DNA of 64,000 nt from Lachnospiraceae bacterium (lineage in GTDB: Bacteria; Bacillota; Clostridia; Lachnospirales; Lachnospiraceae), in assembly GCA_024699325.1 (NCBI GenBank), contig JAILPS010000014.1, positions 18,043-82,042 of the forward strand. Reading direction: 5' to 3'. Positions 52,689 through 62,308 of the stretch are shown one piece after another. The position numbers and the translations under genes are program-made. A model generated the notes under the pieces. That model did no database searches. It was not told where the DNA came from and saw only the letters and a list, made by a program, of their open reading frames with translations. Numbering within the stretch: position 1 is the first letter of the stretch; each line of letters starts with the position of its first letter.

Positions 52689-52711
52689 TAGTGTAATAAT
52701 TGGGGATTACG

Positions 52712-52736
52712 AGGGGCGGAGCCTATCCGCCCTTCT
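52712..52736 (+). terminator. Terminator of the phosphoglucomutase gene
   Basis: GGGCGGA pairs with TCCGCCC around GCCTA, with a weak T tail. Confidence 0.65.
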
Positions 52737-52766
52737 ACACATTTTTAGACAGCGAGGAATAACTAC

Positions 52767-54302
52767 ATGGAAAAAATCCTGGTCCTTGATTTTGGCGGAC
52801 AGTATAATCAGCTCATTGCAAGACGTGTAAGAGAGTGCAATGTTTACTGCGAGGTCTGGCCATACACCAAGTCATTGGAGGAGATTAAGTCATTCGCTCC
52901 TATGGGCATCATCTTCACAGGCGGTCCCAACAGCGTTTATGACGAGACATCACCTCACTACGAGAAGGCAATATTTGAACTAAACATCCCGATACTTGGC
53001 ATATGCTACGGCTCACAGCTCATGGCATACACGCTCGGCGGAGAGGTTAAGACCGCTCCTGTGAGCGAGTACGGCCACACGGATGTGGATGTGGACAACA
53101 GCGACGCCCTGTTTAAGGGAGTTTCAGCTTCCACAGTTGTGTGGATGAGCCACACAGACTATATTTCCAAGATGCCGGAGGGCTTCAAATGTACAGGCCA
53201 CACCCCGGTCTGCCCTGTTGCAGCCATGGCTAACCCTGAGAAGAAGCTCTACGCTACACAGTTCCATCCCGAGGTTATGCACACCCGCGAGGGCATGGCA
53301 ATGCTTAGAAACTTCGTCATAAGCATTTGCGGCTGCCACGGCGAGTGGAGAATGGACTCCTTCGTGGAGACCACCATCAGAGAGCTTCGCGCCAGAATCG
53401 GCAACGGCAAGGTATTGTGCGCTCTCTCAGGCGGCGTTGATTCGTCTGTTGCGGCGGTACTCTTATCCAAGGCAGTCGGCAAACAGCTCACATGTGTGTT
53501 CGTCGACCACGGCCTGCTCAGGAAGAACGAAGGCGACGAGGTTGAGGCAGTTTTCGGACCAAACGGCCCTTACGAGCTGAATTTTATCCGCGTCAATGCG
53601 CAGGAGCGCTACTACGCTAAGCTTGCAGGCGTCACAGAGCCCGAGCAGAAGCGCAAGATCATAGGCGAGGAGTTCATCAGAGTTTTCGAGGAGGAGGCAG
53701 GCAAGATTGGCGCTGTCGACTATCTTGTACAGGGAACTATCTACCCTGACGTAATCGAGTCAGGACTTGGCAAGTCAGCAGTTATCAAGTCCCACCACAA
53801 TGTTGGCGGACTTCCAAGCGTTGTCAATTTTAAGGAAATCATCGAGCCTCTTCGCATGCTGTTTAAGGACGAGGTCAGAAAAGCAGGACTGGAGTTAGGC
53901 ATCCCTGAGAACCTGGTATACCGCCAGCCATTCCCGGGCCCCGGACTTGGCATCCGTATCATCGGAGAAGTCACAGCCGAGAAGGTCAGAATAGTTCAGG
54001 ATGCAGACTACATATACAGGGACGAAATCGCCAAGGCAGGCCTAGACAAGGGTCTCGGCCAGTATTTCGCGGCACTCACAAACATGAGATCCGTAGGCGT
54101 TATGGGCGATTTCAGAACCTACGACTACGCAGTAGTCCTCCGTGCAGTCAACACCAGCGACTTCATGACAGCCGACGCAGCAGAACTCAAATACTCCGTA
54201 TTGAATAAGGTCATGACACGTATCATCAACGAAGTGAAGGGCGTAAACAGAGTATTCTACGATCTCACCAGCAAACCCCCCGGCACGATTGAATTTGAGT
54301 GA
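52767..54302 (+). CDS. guaA: GMP synthase (glutamine-hydrolysing)
   Basis: A 511-residue enzyme converting XMP to GMP. The class I glutamine amidotransferase half has GICYGSQLM with the catalytic Cys and FHPE with the His. The ATP pyrophosphatase half has [11 protein letters not shown] and ends KPPGTIEFE, as is normal for the family. GAGGAA precedes the start. The gene is complete. Its 3' end is a known integration site for genomic islands, and the DNA that follows differs in character. Confidence 0.97.
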   Translation: MEKILVLDFGGQYNQLIARRVRECNVYCEVWPYTKSLEEIKSFAPMGIIFTGGPNSVYDETSPHYEKAIFELNIPILGICYGSQLMAYTLGGEVKTAPVSEYGHTDVDVDNSDALFKGVSASTVVWMSHTDYISKMPEGFKCTGHTPVCPVAAMANPEKKLYATQFHPEVMHTREGMAMLRNFVISICGCHGEWRMDSFVETTIRELRARIGNGKVLCALSGGVDSSVAAVLLSKAVGKQLTCVFVDHGLLRKNEGDEVEAVFGPNGPYELNFIRVNAQERYYAKLAGVTEPEQKRKIIGEEFIRVFEEEAGKIGAVDYLVQGTIYPDVIESGLGKSAVIKSHHNVGGLPSVVNFKEIIEPLRMLFKDEVRKAGLELGIPENLVYRQPFPGPGLGIRIIGEVTAEKVRIVQDADYIYRDEIAKAGLDKGLGQYFAALTNMRSVGVMGDFRTYDYAVVLRAVNTSDFMTADAAELKYSVLNKVMTRIINEVKGVNRVFYDLTSKPPGTIEFE

Positions 54303-54319
54303 TAACGAGCCAAGCACAA

Positions 54320-54443
54320 GAGATAAATATAAGCACCGCAAGGCGGTGCCACATAAAAATAAGGGTCCTATCCCAAGTTTACTTGAGGATAGGGCCCTGT
54401 TTTTATGTGAGCAAGCTGCGAAGCAGCGGCTTATATTTATCTC
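54320..54443. repeat. Cloverleaf-like inverted repeat after guaA
   Basis: An outer 15-bp stem pairs GAGATAAATATAAGC (54320-54334) with GCTTATATTTATCTC (54429-54443). Inside are three hairpins: CACCGC/GCGGTG (54334-54348), a long one joining CACATAAAAA to TTTTTATGTG and AGGGTCCTATCC to GGATAGGGCCCT (54350-54409), and GCTGC/GCAGC (54415-54427). The central stem can also act as the guaA terminator. It could be a small mobile element or a structured RNA. Confidence 0.75.
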
Positions 54444-54465
54444 GTAGTATTTGGCGACAACAGAC

Positions 54466-54635
54466 ATGAGCGCGAGCTTGCTCGCGCGAATGAATTAATA
54501 ATGAGATTTACATGAGCGCGAGCTTGCTCGCGCGAATGATATAAAAAATAGAATTATATCATGAGCACGCTATTCGCGCGAATGATATAAAATGATAGAG
54601 GTATATTATGAGCGCGAGCTTGCTCGCGCGAATGA
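54466..54635. repeat. Tandem array of four GC-rich palindromic repeats
   Basis: Copies begin at 54466, 54512, 54561 and 54608, spaced 46-49 bp. Each is ATGAGCGCG...CGCGCGAATGA with a core of GCGCGAGC-TT-GCTCGCGC in three copies and a decayed core in the third. AT-rich spacers of about 20 bp separate them. A fifth copy lies at 60250. This is a REP-like pattern, not CRISPR. Confidence 0.85.
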
Positions 54636-54883
54636 TATAATAAGATAAGTATTCATAAAAAAGGCAAACCGTTTTATTCTGAAAAAGGTAAATGGATTTA
54701 GCCTGAAAACATAATAGAATAATCCTAGAAAATAAGGGGAATCTGTCAATTCTATAATCCATGTAAGACTGAAGGAAGGCCCACCCTTAAAGGAAAATAG
54801 GGGAATATTAAGGGAATAATAGGGATAAGAAACTAGGATATAGTGGAAACTTATAAGATGGAAATTCCTCAGAATTCTAATGA
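54622..54883 (+). repeat. 262-bp direct repeat, copy 1
   Basis: It matches 60261-60522 with about five differences by eye. It starts inside the fourth palindrome and covers the left part of the element with terminal inverted repeats. Confidence 0.9.
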
Positions 54884-55164
54884 TTTTCCGAAGAAATGAG
54901 ATTAGAAAAATGGAGGAAAAAGAAAAAATCTCGTTATATTCCCGAAGGGCGGATTACGAGATTAAGAGGGAAAATGTGGGAATGAGCTGGAATAGTGAAT
55001 AGGTTGTTTAAAATGTAGAGGACCTTCTAAAATCTGGTTTTTCCTATATATTCCCGAAGGGATTAATGTAGGAGGAATTAAAGAAAATTTTTGAATTATG
55101 AGGGAGGTTAGAGAATAAACGTTTTTTCCTTTTTTCGCTAAATAGAGGATAAAACGGTTTGCCC
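54663..55164. mobile_element. 502-bp element with 14-bp terminal inverted repeats
   Basis: GGCAAACCGTTTTA (54663-54676) and its exact reverse complement TAAAACGGTTTGCC (55151-55164) bound a purine-rich, apparently non-coding segment. Its left 220 bp recur at 60303-60522. Inside, TATATTCCCGAAGGG occurs twice (54935 and 55047). It fits a non-autonomous transposable element (MITE-like), but no target duplication was identified. Confidence 0.55.
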
Positions 55165-55404
55165 TACAACAGCCATAAGCTCGAAAAACGTTGAAATACA
55201 ATGCTTTTCGAGCATTTTTTATGTCTTTTGACCCAAGATTGACCCAAAATCGCCACAAAAATTCTTAGAAATATTCTTGCATATATTCTAAAAATGTGGC
55301 AAAGTATTAGTAGTGTATATTGCCATGTGTATGACGATTATGAATACGGTTAAGATTAAAGAATCTTAGTTGCCGAAACAACAAGGCAAGTTATTGGGAG
55401 AAAA
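55165..55404. other. Gene-free stretch with hairpin and TTGACCCAA pair
   Basis: GCTCGAAAA (from about 55171) pairs with TTTTCGAGC (near 55205) and a T run follows, like a terminator. Two copies of TTGACCCAA lie close together near 55228-55250. No coding region is recognised. Confidence 0.4.
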
Positions 55405-55551
55405 ATGAAACTGATACATGAACCAACTATATTGCAACAGCAAAAAATCTCGGTAAACGGGACCATTAAGCGGGTTATAGAACTGTATAGAAAACTGAAG
55501 ATTCCGATGAGCGCTCTGATTACGGATTACTACGCTGCAAAAGATAAGTAA
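55405..55551 (+). CDS. Small hypothetical protein
   Basis: A 48-residue ORF starting MKLIHEPTIL, with GGGAG just before the ATG. It has a Lys/Arg-rich helical middle (IKRVIELYRKLKIP). No family is recognised. It could be a short regulatory peptide or a remnant in the island. Confidence 0.35.
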   Translation: MKLIHEPTILQQQKISVNGTIKRVIELYRKLKIPMSALITDYYAAKDK

Positions 55552-55624
55552 GTCGGGGATTTTAATAACTACATAGAAAGAATGAAAATGCAATATCTTG
55601 AAAAGGGCGGAGGTGAAATTCTAA

Positions 55625-57034
55625 ATGCTGTTAAGAAACAATATGAGGCCGGTTTTGAAAAAGAACGGTAGAAGGACAAGATGCTCGATACTGATGAGTA
55701 TAGCTATACTGGCTACAGGTTGTGCGCAGAGCGGAACCGGTGTCGATGAAAACACATCAGACAGGCCGTATGATACGCAGGCTCCCGCTCCGGATGCGGA
55801 GGGTACGGATACTGCTGATAAGACGCCGGCTACTCCGGAAAGCTCCGGGCTTCCCTCCGAAAGTGGAACGCCGGACTTACAGCCATCCATCCCTCCCGGC
55901 TGGAACGAAAACAACGAGGTCTACGGCGAGTATGACGGAAGGATCTATCTCGGAAAAGCATTTCAGGGCTGCGGGATCAGCTACGGGCTGACCAGACTTT
56001 ACAGTGCGGACTGGAATACGGGAGAAGGGGAAATCATATGCACAGACCCCACATGCAAGCATGCCGGATATGATCCTGAAAAGAATCCTGATCCGACCTG
56101 CACTGCGATCATGTCGACAGAGATGTCCTTGTTTGTCCCATCCATAGTGTATGAAGGAAAGCGTATTATTTTTGAGACTTACAGTACCGCGCACGACACA
56201 GAAAACGGAATGGAAGCAAGGTATGATACAGATGTGTTGATTTCGGAAGAAGATGGAAGCAACCGGCAAAAAGTCACCACCATACCCGGCGGAGTTTATT
56301 TTGCTACGGGGGCAATACATAATAATAAACTGTATTACTCAAGCTTTAACGGAACCATTTGGAAAAATGACGGCGAGTTTGTTTCTGAAGATGGCATACC
56401 CGGAGTAAAACAGGTACAAACTGAGGACTATAGTCTTAACTGCTTGGACCTTAGGAGTTTTTTGGTAAAAGAGTACCTGCATTCCGATCAGTGCTTTACG
56501 GATTTTTGCTTCACCGATGATTATATGTACTGCGTTTCTTTTGACAGCAGTGCGGCTCCGTGTGTTTTACAGCTGTGTCCGGATACCGGGGAATGCGAAA
56601 AGGTGTATGAAGGCAGTGATCTGGTCCAGCTCGGCGGATGTATAGACGGCAGGCCGGTGCTTGTCCTAAAAGAAGATAAGAATGTATATTCTCTTGCATT
56701 TCCCGCTGCGGACGGGGTCGCCGGATTCGCAAAATGTTCAAGAGCTATCGTAGTTTCATGGGATGATAAGGTGGCTACCTGCACAGGCTGGGGCGAGACA
56801 ACGGGAGCTGACGGCAATGTATATTATTCCGAATATACTGTATATGATTCTGCCGGTAACCAGATCGATAAGTTTGGCTTTGACAAATATGTAAATATTC
56901 TGTTTGCCGTAGACGATAAACTGATATATGACGTTACTGCACCGGATGATGGTACCTCAGGGACTTATTTCATAAACACATATGATTTCGGCAGATGCAC
57001 TACCGACGGAAAACAATTGATACTTGCAGAATGA
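55625..57034 (+). CDS. Surface lipoprotein of unknown function
   Basis: A 469-residue exported lipoprotein: a basic start, a lipobox ILATGC and a Pro/Thr/Ser/Asp linker (about 35-95). The rest is a beta-rich domain with repeated YxG/NxLY strands (YDGRIYLGKAF, HNNKLYYSSF, GNVYYSEYT) that suggest a beta-propeller. GGAGG lies about 10 bp before the ATG. It is the first gene of the cassette between the direct repeats, and a hairpin separates it from the ABC genes. Codon use favours GAA/AAA more than core genes. Confidence 0.7.
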   Translation: MLLRNNMRPVLKKNGRRTRCSILMSIAILATGCAQSGTGVDENTSDRPYDTQAPAPDAEGTDTADKTPATPESSGLPSESGTPDLQPSIPPGWNENNEVYGEYDGRIYLGKAFQGCGISYGLTRLYSADWNTGEGEIICTDPTCKHAGYDPEKNPDPTCTAIMSTEMSLFVPSIVYEGKRIIFETYSTAHDTENGMEARYDTDVLISEEDGSNRQKVTTIPGGVYFATGAIHNNKLYYSSFNGTIWKNDGEFVSEDGIPGVKQVQTEDYSLNCLDLRSFLVKEYLHSDQCFTDFCFTDDYMYCVSFDSSAAPCVLQLCPDTGECEKVYEGSDLVQLGGCIDGRPVLVLKEDKNVYSLAFPAADGVAGFAKCSRAIVVSWDDKVATCTGWGETTGADGNVYYSEYTVYDSAGNQIDKFGFDKYVNILFAVDDKLIYDVTAPDDGTSGTYFINTYDFGRCTTDGKQLILAE

Positions 57035-57054
57035 TGCTTCATAATGGATAAGAG

Positions 57055-57078
57055 AAAGGGCGGCTTGACTGCCCTTTT
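57055..57078 (+). terminator. Hairpin between lipoprotein and ABC genes
   Basis: AAAGGGC pairs with GCCCTTT, followed by one more T. It may be a weak terminator or attenuator, since the next gene is only 60 bp from the lipoprotein stop. Confidence 0.6.
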
Positions 57079-57093
57079 GCTATAGGAGAAAAA

Positions 57094-57957
57094 GTGAAAT
57101 CACTTGAACTGGTAAATGTCACGAAAAAATACGGAAAGACGGCTGCCCTTGACGACTTTTCATATAGTTTTGAGAACCGGATATATGCGATTTTAGGGCC
57201 AAATGGCTCCGGAAAGACGACCCTGTTAAATCTGATAACGGACAATCTGCTCCCGACCTCCGGAAGGATAGAGTATGACGGAAAAGAAATACACGAGATG
57301 AAGGCTTCTTACAGGGCGATGATCGGCTTTGCGCCGCAGCAGCAGAGCTTATATGAAGGCTTATCCCTCAACAGATTCATGTATTATATGGCGTCTCTCA
57401 AGGGACTTGGGAAGAAGGAGGCGGACATTCAGGTGGAAATGTTGCTTGACAGAGTTCATTTGTCCGAGGTCCGCAATAAGAAGCTTGGGGGGGTTTCGGG
57501 CGGAATGAAACAGAGAGCGTTATTGGCGCAGGCATTGATAGGAGACCCGAAGATCTTAGTGCTTGACGAACCGACTGCCGGTGTAGATCCCGGAGAAAGA
57601 ATAGCTATAAGAAACCTTATATCCGAGGTTTCAGATGATAAAACGATCATTATTGCCACACATATCGTTTCGGATATAGAGCTGATCGCGGATAAGGTCA
57701 TCATTTTGAAAAAAGGACGAATCGCTATGGACGGGGCGCCTGCCGAGCTGTGCGCGGGAATGAAAGGACGGGTTCGCGAAGTGAGACTTGCAAAGGGAAA
57801 GGACTCCCTGTCCGGTATCAAAGGCAAGATAAGCAGTATCACTCCCTGCGGCAATGAAATGACAGTGCGCATCATTGACAATGATAATGGTAACGGTACA
57901 GAAGTTTTTCCGTCGCTTGAAGAATTGTTTCTGGATGTTTTTGAACAGAAGATGTAA
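57094..57957 (+). CDS. ABC transporter ATP-binding protein
   Basis: A 287-residue ATPase starting at GTG behind AGGAG. It has Walker A GPNGSGKTTLL, signature VSGGMKQR and Walker B ILVLDEPTAGVDPG. The type is that of ATPases pairing with ABC-2 permeases. The permease gene follows 32 bp later. Confidence 0.92.
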   Translation: MKSLELVNVTKKYGKTAALDDFSYSFENRIYAILGPNGSGKTTLLNLITDNLLPTSGRIEYDGKEIHEMKASYRAMIGFAPQQQSLYEGLSLNRFMYYMASLKGLGKKEADIQVEMLLDRVHLSEVRNKKLGGVSGGMKQRALLAQALIGDPKILVLDEPTAGVDPGERIAIRNLISEVSDDKTIIIATHIVSDIELIADKVIILKKGRIAMDGAPAELCAGMKGRVREVRLAKGKDSLSGIKGKISSITPCGNEMTVRIIDNDNGNGTEVFPSLEELFLDVFEQKM

Positions 57958-57989
57958 GTGATGGCTTATAAAGAGGGCAGGTTTTTGAT

Positions 57990-60179
57990 ATGTTATTAAA
58001 CGAATTGAGGAAGGATCTTCTGGACAGATTTATATTATCGATCTATATCGTATTTCTTATCCTTGTGCCTGCATTCTTTTACTATGGGATAGCCTCCCAG
58101 AGCGATAAGTACAGTCCGGATGACTATAAAAAGCTTTGGGAAGGCTTTCAGACAGATGACGCAGAAAAGCTTTCAAACGAACTGAGCAAGGAAATCCTTG
58201 AAATGGAAGGCCTGATGACCTGCCTTATCAGGGAAGAGTTCGGGGACATGGAGGAAGGGGAAATCGCCATTGATTTGTATGAGGAACTTAAAGAAAAGTA
58301 TCTTACAAAAGGCAATACGGCTTTTTCTGTGGAACTCAGTATAAAAATACAACTGTATCGAGATGTAATCGAAGAGCTGGGTAGTGTGATCAGTTTCAGT
58401 GAAGGAGTGGAGACAGTCATATCCAATGCAGACAGGCTGAAGAGATCCGGTAAGGCTGATGAAAATGAGATGGAATTTGTAAAATCCGCTTTTGGAAAGA
58501 TAGCGGATACAAAGGTTTCCTCCGGACCTTCAAAAGGCATAAGCAAAGCGTTGTCAGACAGAATGACAGATATTTTTGCGATCGCGTTTGTTTTTATCAC
58601 TGCTATATTCATAGTAAGTCACGAAAGAAATAAAGGACTTCTTAGACTCGTAAAAACCACAAAAGGCGGCAGAACCGGGCTGGCTCTTTGCAAGCTGGCG
58701 GTGGTATTCTCATCGGCGGTGTTTAGTTCTCTGTTTTATCTGGAAAATATAATTGTATCGGGCCAAGCGTATGGATTGGGAGACATTGGACGCCCCATAC
58801 AATCTGTTCTTGGGTTTGATAACTGCACATGGAATATAAGCGTGCTCGGAATGTTTGTTCTTTTCATTCTGAGCAAGGTAATGGTGGTTTTTTGTGTAGG
58901 GGCTATGTTTTTGCTACTGTGCACGCTGATCAGGAATTCCGTAGCCGCTTCAGCTGTATCTGTGGGAGCAGTTGCCCTTTCGACAGCAGTGTTTTACGCG
59001 ATTAAAAGTACATCGAAATATGTCCTGATAAAGTATCTGAGTCTGTTCGGTTTGGCGGATACCTATGGAATGCTGTCATCATTCAAGGTGATACACTTTG
59101 CTGGGGGAATGATCGAAAGAAGTACGTTTTCATTGATCGCAATGGTTGCATTTTTACTGTTATTCTCAACAGGGAGCGTCATTTCCTTTTCTCTGATGCG
59201 CGAGGCCGGCAGGAATACGGAAAAACGTCAGTTTTTCCGTAAGTTCCTTCCTGACTTTTTGAGGGGAAAACATGTCAGCATATTCAGGCATGAGCTTTAT
59301 AAATCAGTGGTTGCCTCGGGGGCAGGCCTGATATTCATTGCGGGGGCAGTGATCATTCTTCTGTTCAGAACTGTACCCTATGAAAGCTATAATGATATGC
59401 AATTGTATTACAGATCATTTGAAAGAAGCCTTGAGGGAAAGCACGGCGCTGAGGCGGATAAGATAATAACGGATTACATCGCCGCATATTCAAAGGAATA
59501 TGATGCTTCGCTCCTGCGCGGTGATAACAAGGGTATGAGGTCGGCGTATTATGCGCTGCAGGCCTGTGAAGAGCTGCAATGCCATAATGACTATCTTAAG
59601 GGTAAGGAAGGAGCGTATTTTACTGATACAGCCGCCTTCAATATCCTTACGGGAAACAGCGACAGGTTTTATGATCACGATCTTATAAGTGCCTGCCTGG
59701 CGGCGGTGCTTTCGTCTGTGATATTTTGCGCGGTGTTTTGTTTTGATACTGCGGATAATGAGATCAAGGTGATCGATACTACGCTTGGCAGAAATAAATG
59801 CAGAAGAAAACGTTATGCGATATGTGCGGGTTTGGGTCTAGCAATTTGGGCGGTCTGCTGGTTGCCCGGACTTATCAGTATAATAAACCGATATTCCATA
59901 GGTAATCTGTCGGCATCGGCGTATTGTCTCGAACATCTCAGTCATATGCCCCAATTTGTGAGCGTGGGAGCATATATTGCATTTATATATGCCTTGAGAC
60001 TTATCGGCGTCTGGGGCATTATGATTCTTTGTTCGCGCTTGGCGTATTTTTTTAAATCGTTCACATATACATGCGTGATCGCATTTCTGCTGTTTGTTTT
60101 ACCACTTTGCATCATGTGCATTGGCATCTCTTCACTATGGTGGATCATGCTAAATCCGCTGTTTGTTTGGTTTCCATAA
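57990..60179 (+). CDS. ABC-2-like transporter permease, double module
   Basis: A 729-residue membrane protein that looks like two permease halves. Each half has a first helix (about 15-35 and 435-455), a large outside loop and a group of helices (about 190-400 and 565-729). It is probably the membrane partner of the preceding ATPase. No family-specific motif was found, and the substrate is unknown. The gene ends 70 bp before the fifth palindrome and the second direct repeat. Confidence 0.75.
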   Translation: MLLNELRKDLLDRFILSIYIVFLILVPAFFYYGIASQSDKYSPDDYKKLWEGFQTDDAEKLSNELSKEILEMEGLMTCLIREEFGDMEEGEIAIDLYEELKEKYLTKGNTAFSVELSIKIQLYRDVIEELGSVISFSEGVETVISNADRLKRSGKADENEMEFVKSAFGKIADTKVSSGPSKGISKALSDRMTDIFAIAFVFITAIFIVSHERNKGLLRLVKTTKGGRTGLALCKLAVVFSSAVFSSLFYLENIIVSGQAYGLGDIGRPIQSVLGFDNCTWNISVLGMFVLFILSKVMVVFCVGAMFLLLCTLIRNSVAASAVSVGAVALSTAVFYAIKSTSKYVLIKYLSLFGLADTYGMLSSFKVIHFAGGMIERSTFSLIAMVAFLLLFSTGSVISFSLMREAGRNTEKRQFFRKFLPDFLRGKHVSIFRHELYKSVVASGAGLIFIAGAVIILLFRTVPYESYNDMQLYYRSFERSLEGKHGAEADKIITDYIAAYSKEYDASLLRGDNKGMRSAYYALQACEELQCHNDYLKGKEGAYFTDTAAFNILTGNSDRFYDHDLISACLAAVLSSVIFCAVFCFDTADNEIKVIDTTLGRNKCRRKRYAICAGLGLAIWAVCWLPGLISIINRYSIGNLSASAYCLEHLSHMPQFVSVGAYIAFIYALRLIGVWGIMILCSRLAYFFKSFTYTCVIAFLLFVLPLCIMCIGISSLWWIMLNPLFVWFP

Positions 60180-60241
60180 AGAGAACCGAATCGGTATTGG
60201 ATTACAAAAAGAAGATTTTTCACAATGTAATCAAGAGGGCG

Positions 60242-60280
60242 ATTATATCATGAGCGCGCCGCTCGCGCGAATGATATAAT
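60242..60280. repeat. Fifth GC-rich palindromic repeat
   Basis: ATTATATCAT (60242-60251) and ATGATATAAT (60271-60280) flank GAGCGCG-CC-GCTCGCGCG. This copy is the most complete long palindrome of the family. Confidence 0.8.
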
Positions 60281-60522
60281 AAGATAAGTATTCATAAAAA
60301 AGGCAAACCGTTTTATTCTGAAAAAGGTAAATGGATTTAGCCTGAAAACATAATAGAATAATCCTGGAAAATAAGGGGAATCTGTCAATTCTATAATCCA
60401 TGTAAGACTGAAGGAAGACCCACCCTTAAAGGAAAATAGGGGAATATTAAGGGAATAATAGGGATAAGAAACCAGGATATAGTGGAAACTTAGAAGATGG
60501 AATTTCCTCAGAATTCTAATGA
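60261..60522 (+). repeat. 262-bp direct repeat, copy 2
   Basis: It is about 98 percent identical to 54622-54883. It stops inside the element with terminal inverted repeats, so this copy is truncated at its right side. Confidence 0.9.
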
Positions 60523-60536
60523 GTAAGTAACCTGTA

Positions 60537-60662
60537 TCGGATCTTGAAGCTAAATTGGGATTTAATGCAATGTCATTATCCTTACAAGACGAGTATGATA
60601 CTAAGCGAAAAGATTTTGCCGATGGCAATGGTATAAGAATAGTCTTGACAAAACTTAAGTAA
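60537..60662 (+). pseudogene. Possible gene remnant
   Basis: An open frame of 41 codons directly after a stop codon, without its own start signal, reads like the end of a gene: SDLEAKLGFNAMSLSLQDEY and on to IVLTKLK. Family not recognised. It adjoins the truncated repeat, as expected at an old recombination junction. Confidence 0.3.
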
Positions 60663-60672
60663 ATGATACGAT
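60645..60672 (+). promoter_or_regulatory. Probable promoter of the second ABC cassette
   Basis: TTGACA (60645-60650), 16 bp, TACGAT (60667-60672), followed by an 80-bp leader. Confidence 0.5.
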
Positions 60673-60751
60673 TAAGATGTCTTGAATTTATAAGGAGAAT
60701 TTTGAACATAAAGAGAATTATAGAAGCATATTTTGTAAAAGGGAGGAATTA

Positions 60752-61573
60752 ATGAGAAGCTTTATATATCAGCTTCGAAGAACTGCTGACACACTGACGG
60801 TTCGTTTTGTTTTTTATGGTTTCCTGATTTTGGTAATTATACATTCGATTGGAGTGATAAGCAGTTTTTGGGGAATGGATGCAGTTTCGATGATCGAGCC
60901 CATGAAGCTCAGGATAATGTACGATGAGACAAATCAGATTACTATCAGGCTTATTCAGCTTTTCCCATTTCTGGCGGTTATTCCAGCTGGATTTTCTTAT
61001 TTTGACGACAGCAAAAATCAAACAGATATAGTAATCAGGGCCAGATCAGGTAATGCAGCTTATGTGCGTGACAGTCTGCTATCGTCCTTTATTGTATCTT
61101 TTTTTACCTACTGGATTCCTTTTATGTTGGAAATAGGAATACTCAGTGTGGCGATGGATGCAGACATTTCACGCGATCCATCGGGCTTGTCCTATTATCA
61201 AAGCGGAATGCAATCGTATATAAGTAATTATTTCTTCGCAGATCTTTACAAGACTCATCCCATTTTACACGCTATGGCAGAGGTCAGTGTCTGGGCAACA
61301 ATGGTGGGAGCACTTGCCTGTTTTTCTGTAGCAGTTTCATTTTTCGGTATAAAGATCCGGGCACTTGTTTTTTTGCCTGTTCTAATGGTGGTATATGGAG
61401 TTGGATTCGTGGGCGATTTTTTAGGGACCGGATTTACCACAAATTATATGTGGTATCTTCTGGGGTATGATGGACACCCAAAAAATGATCTGTTTTTGCT
61501 TGTCCTGTTTGTAACACTTGCAGCAGCGTGCATAGCAAGCGGCATTATAAATGCAAGGAGGGATAGACTGTGA
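60752..61573 (+). CDS. Membrane protein, ABC-2 permease-like
   Basis: A 273-residue protein with about six helices (first near 20-40, last near 245-265) and the start MRSFIYQLRRTADTLTVRF. It fits a small ABC-2 permease subunit. GGGAGG precedes the start. Its stop overlaps the next start (GTGA). It heads an operon of four genes. Confidence 0.7.
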   Translation: MRSFIYQLRRTADTLTVRFVFYGFLILVIIHSIGVISSFWGMDAVSMIEPMKLRIMYDETNQITIRLIQLFPFLAVIPAGFSYFDDSKNQTDIVIRARSGNAAYVRDSLLSSFIVSFFTYWIPFMLEIGILSVAMDADISRDPSGLSYYQSGMQSYISNYFFADLYKTHPILHAMAEVSVWATMVGALACFSVAVSFFGIKIRALVFLPVLMVVYGVGFVGDFLGTGFTTNYMWYLLGYDGHPKNDLFLLVLFVTLAAACIASGIINARRDRL

Positions 61574-62289
61574 GCAGAAAGAAAAGATTGATTATAGAAG
61601 TTGTCATACTGATGACAATTATAGCGGGTTTGTTTATATATGCATTCTGGGGCAGAAAGAGTCATACAGATAAATTCGGTGATCTGACGGATGATATCTA
61701 TAACAGTTCAAAAGAAGAGGAGTCGATGGATGATTCTGTGTATGATAATTTGTATGTTTGTCAGTGCCCCGTTGGAATAGTCGGTAATCTGATAAAGCTC
61801 TGGGAAGAAGTGCTTCCGCAGTCACCGTATATCATAACTTGTACTGTTATTGAAGGACAGGAGCCTGCTTTTGGCGGCGTTCGGGCAAAGGTTAAGATAG
61901 AAACCGTTCATCAGGGAGAGGGACTTAAAACAGGTGACGAGATATATATTACAAACGAATCGTGGTTGCTTCGGCAGGACGGAGAAAAAGTATATGTGGA
62001 ATTCAAGTTCCACAATCTGATGAAACCCGGCGAGAAATATCTTCTGTTTTTAAGTGATCATCTTCAGGTTTCGGAGGAGGTCTATGGGGACACATATGAG
62101 ATGGATGGTTTTGCTATAGCACCGGTTTTCCTTTACGAGGACAGAGAAAACAAGATCGTTGAAAGCTCCGACAGTTATGTCTCTTACAAGGATGTTAGAG
62201 ATAATGAAGTTTATTTTTCTTATGAAGAAGATTTGAAGATATATCTTGACTTTAAGAAAAAGCTGTTTGAAGAGTATCCGTTTAATTAA
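61570..62289 (+). CDS. Membrane-anchored extracytoplasmic protein
   Basis: A 239-residue protein starting at GTG within the previous stop codon. It has one N-terminal helix (about 7-26) and an outside domain of about 200 residues with a beta pattern (KVKIETVHQGEGLKTGDEIY, then GEKYLLFL), similar to small OB- or SH3-like barrels. No family is recognised. It is likely an accessory protein of the ABC system. Confidence 0.6.
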   Translation: MSRKKRLIIEVVILMTIIAGLFIYAFWGRKSHTDKFGDLTDDIYNSSKEEESMDDSVYDNLYVCQCPVGIVGNLIKLWEEVLPQSPYIITCTVIEGQEPAFGGVRAKVKIETVHQGEGLKTGDEIYITNESWLLRQDGEKVYVEFKFHNLMKPGEKYLLFLSDHLQVSEEVYGDTYEMDGFAIAPVFLYEDRENKIVESSDSYVSYKDVRDNEVYFSYEEDLKIYLDFKKKLFEEYPFN

Positions 62290-62308
62290 TCGAGCCACGG
62301 GGGTGATT

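Noticed and set aside
54466..54635. Regularly spaced repeats as a CRISPR array
   Set aside because: Repeats are strong palindromes, spacers are only about 20 bp and AT-rich with similar sequence, one repeat is decayed, and no cas gene is present.
54962..55258. 98-codon minus-strand ORF in the repeat region
   Set aside because: It runs through a hairpin, the TTGACCCAA pair and one terminal inverted repeat, has no ribosome site and shows low-complexity composition.
60248..60709. 153-codon minus-strand ORF over the second direct repeat
   Set aside because: It lies across a palindrome and a truncated repeat; the matching region of copy 1 does not keep the same frame.
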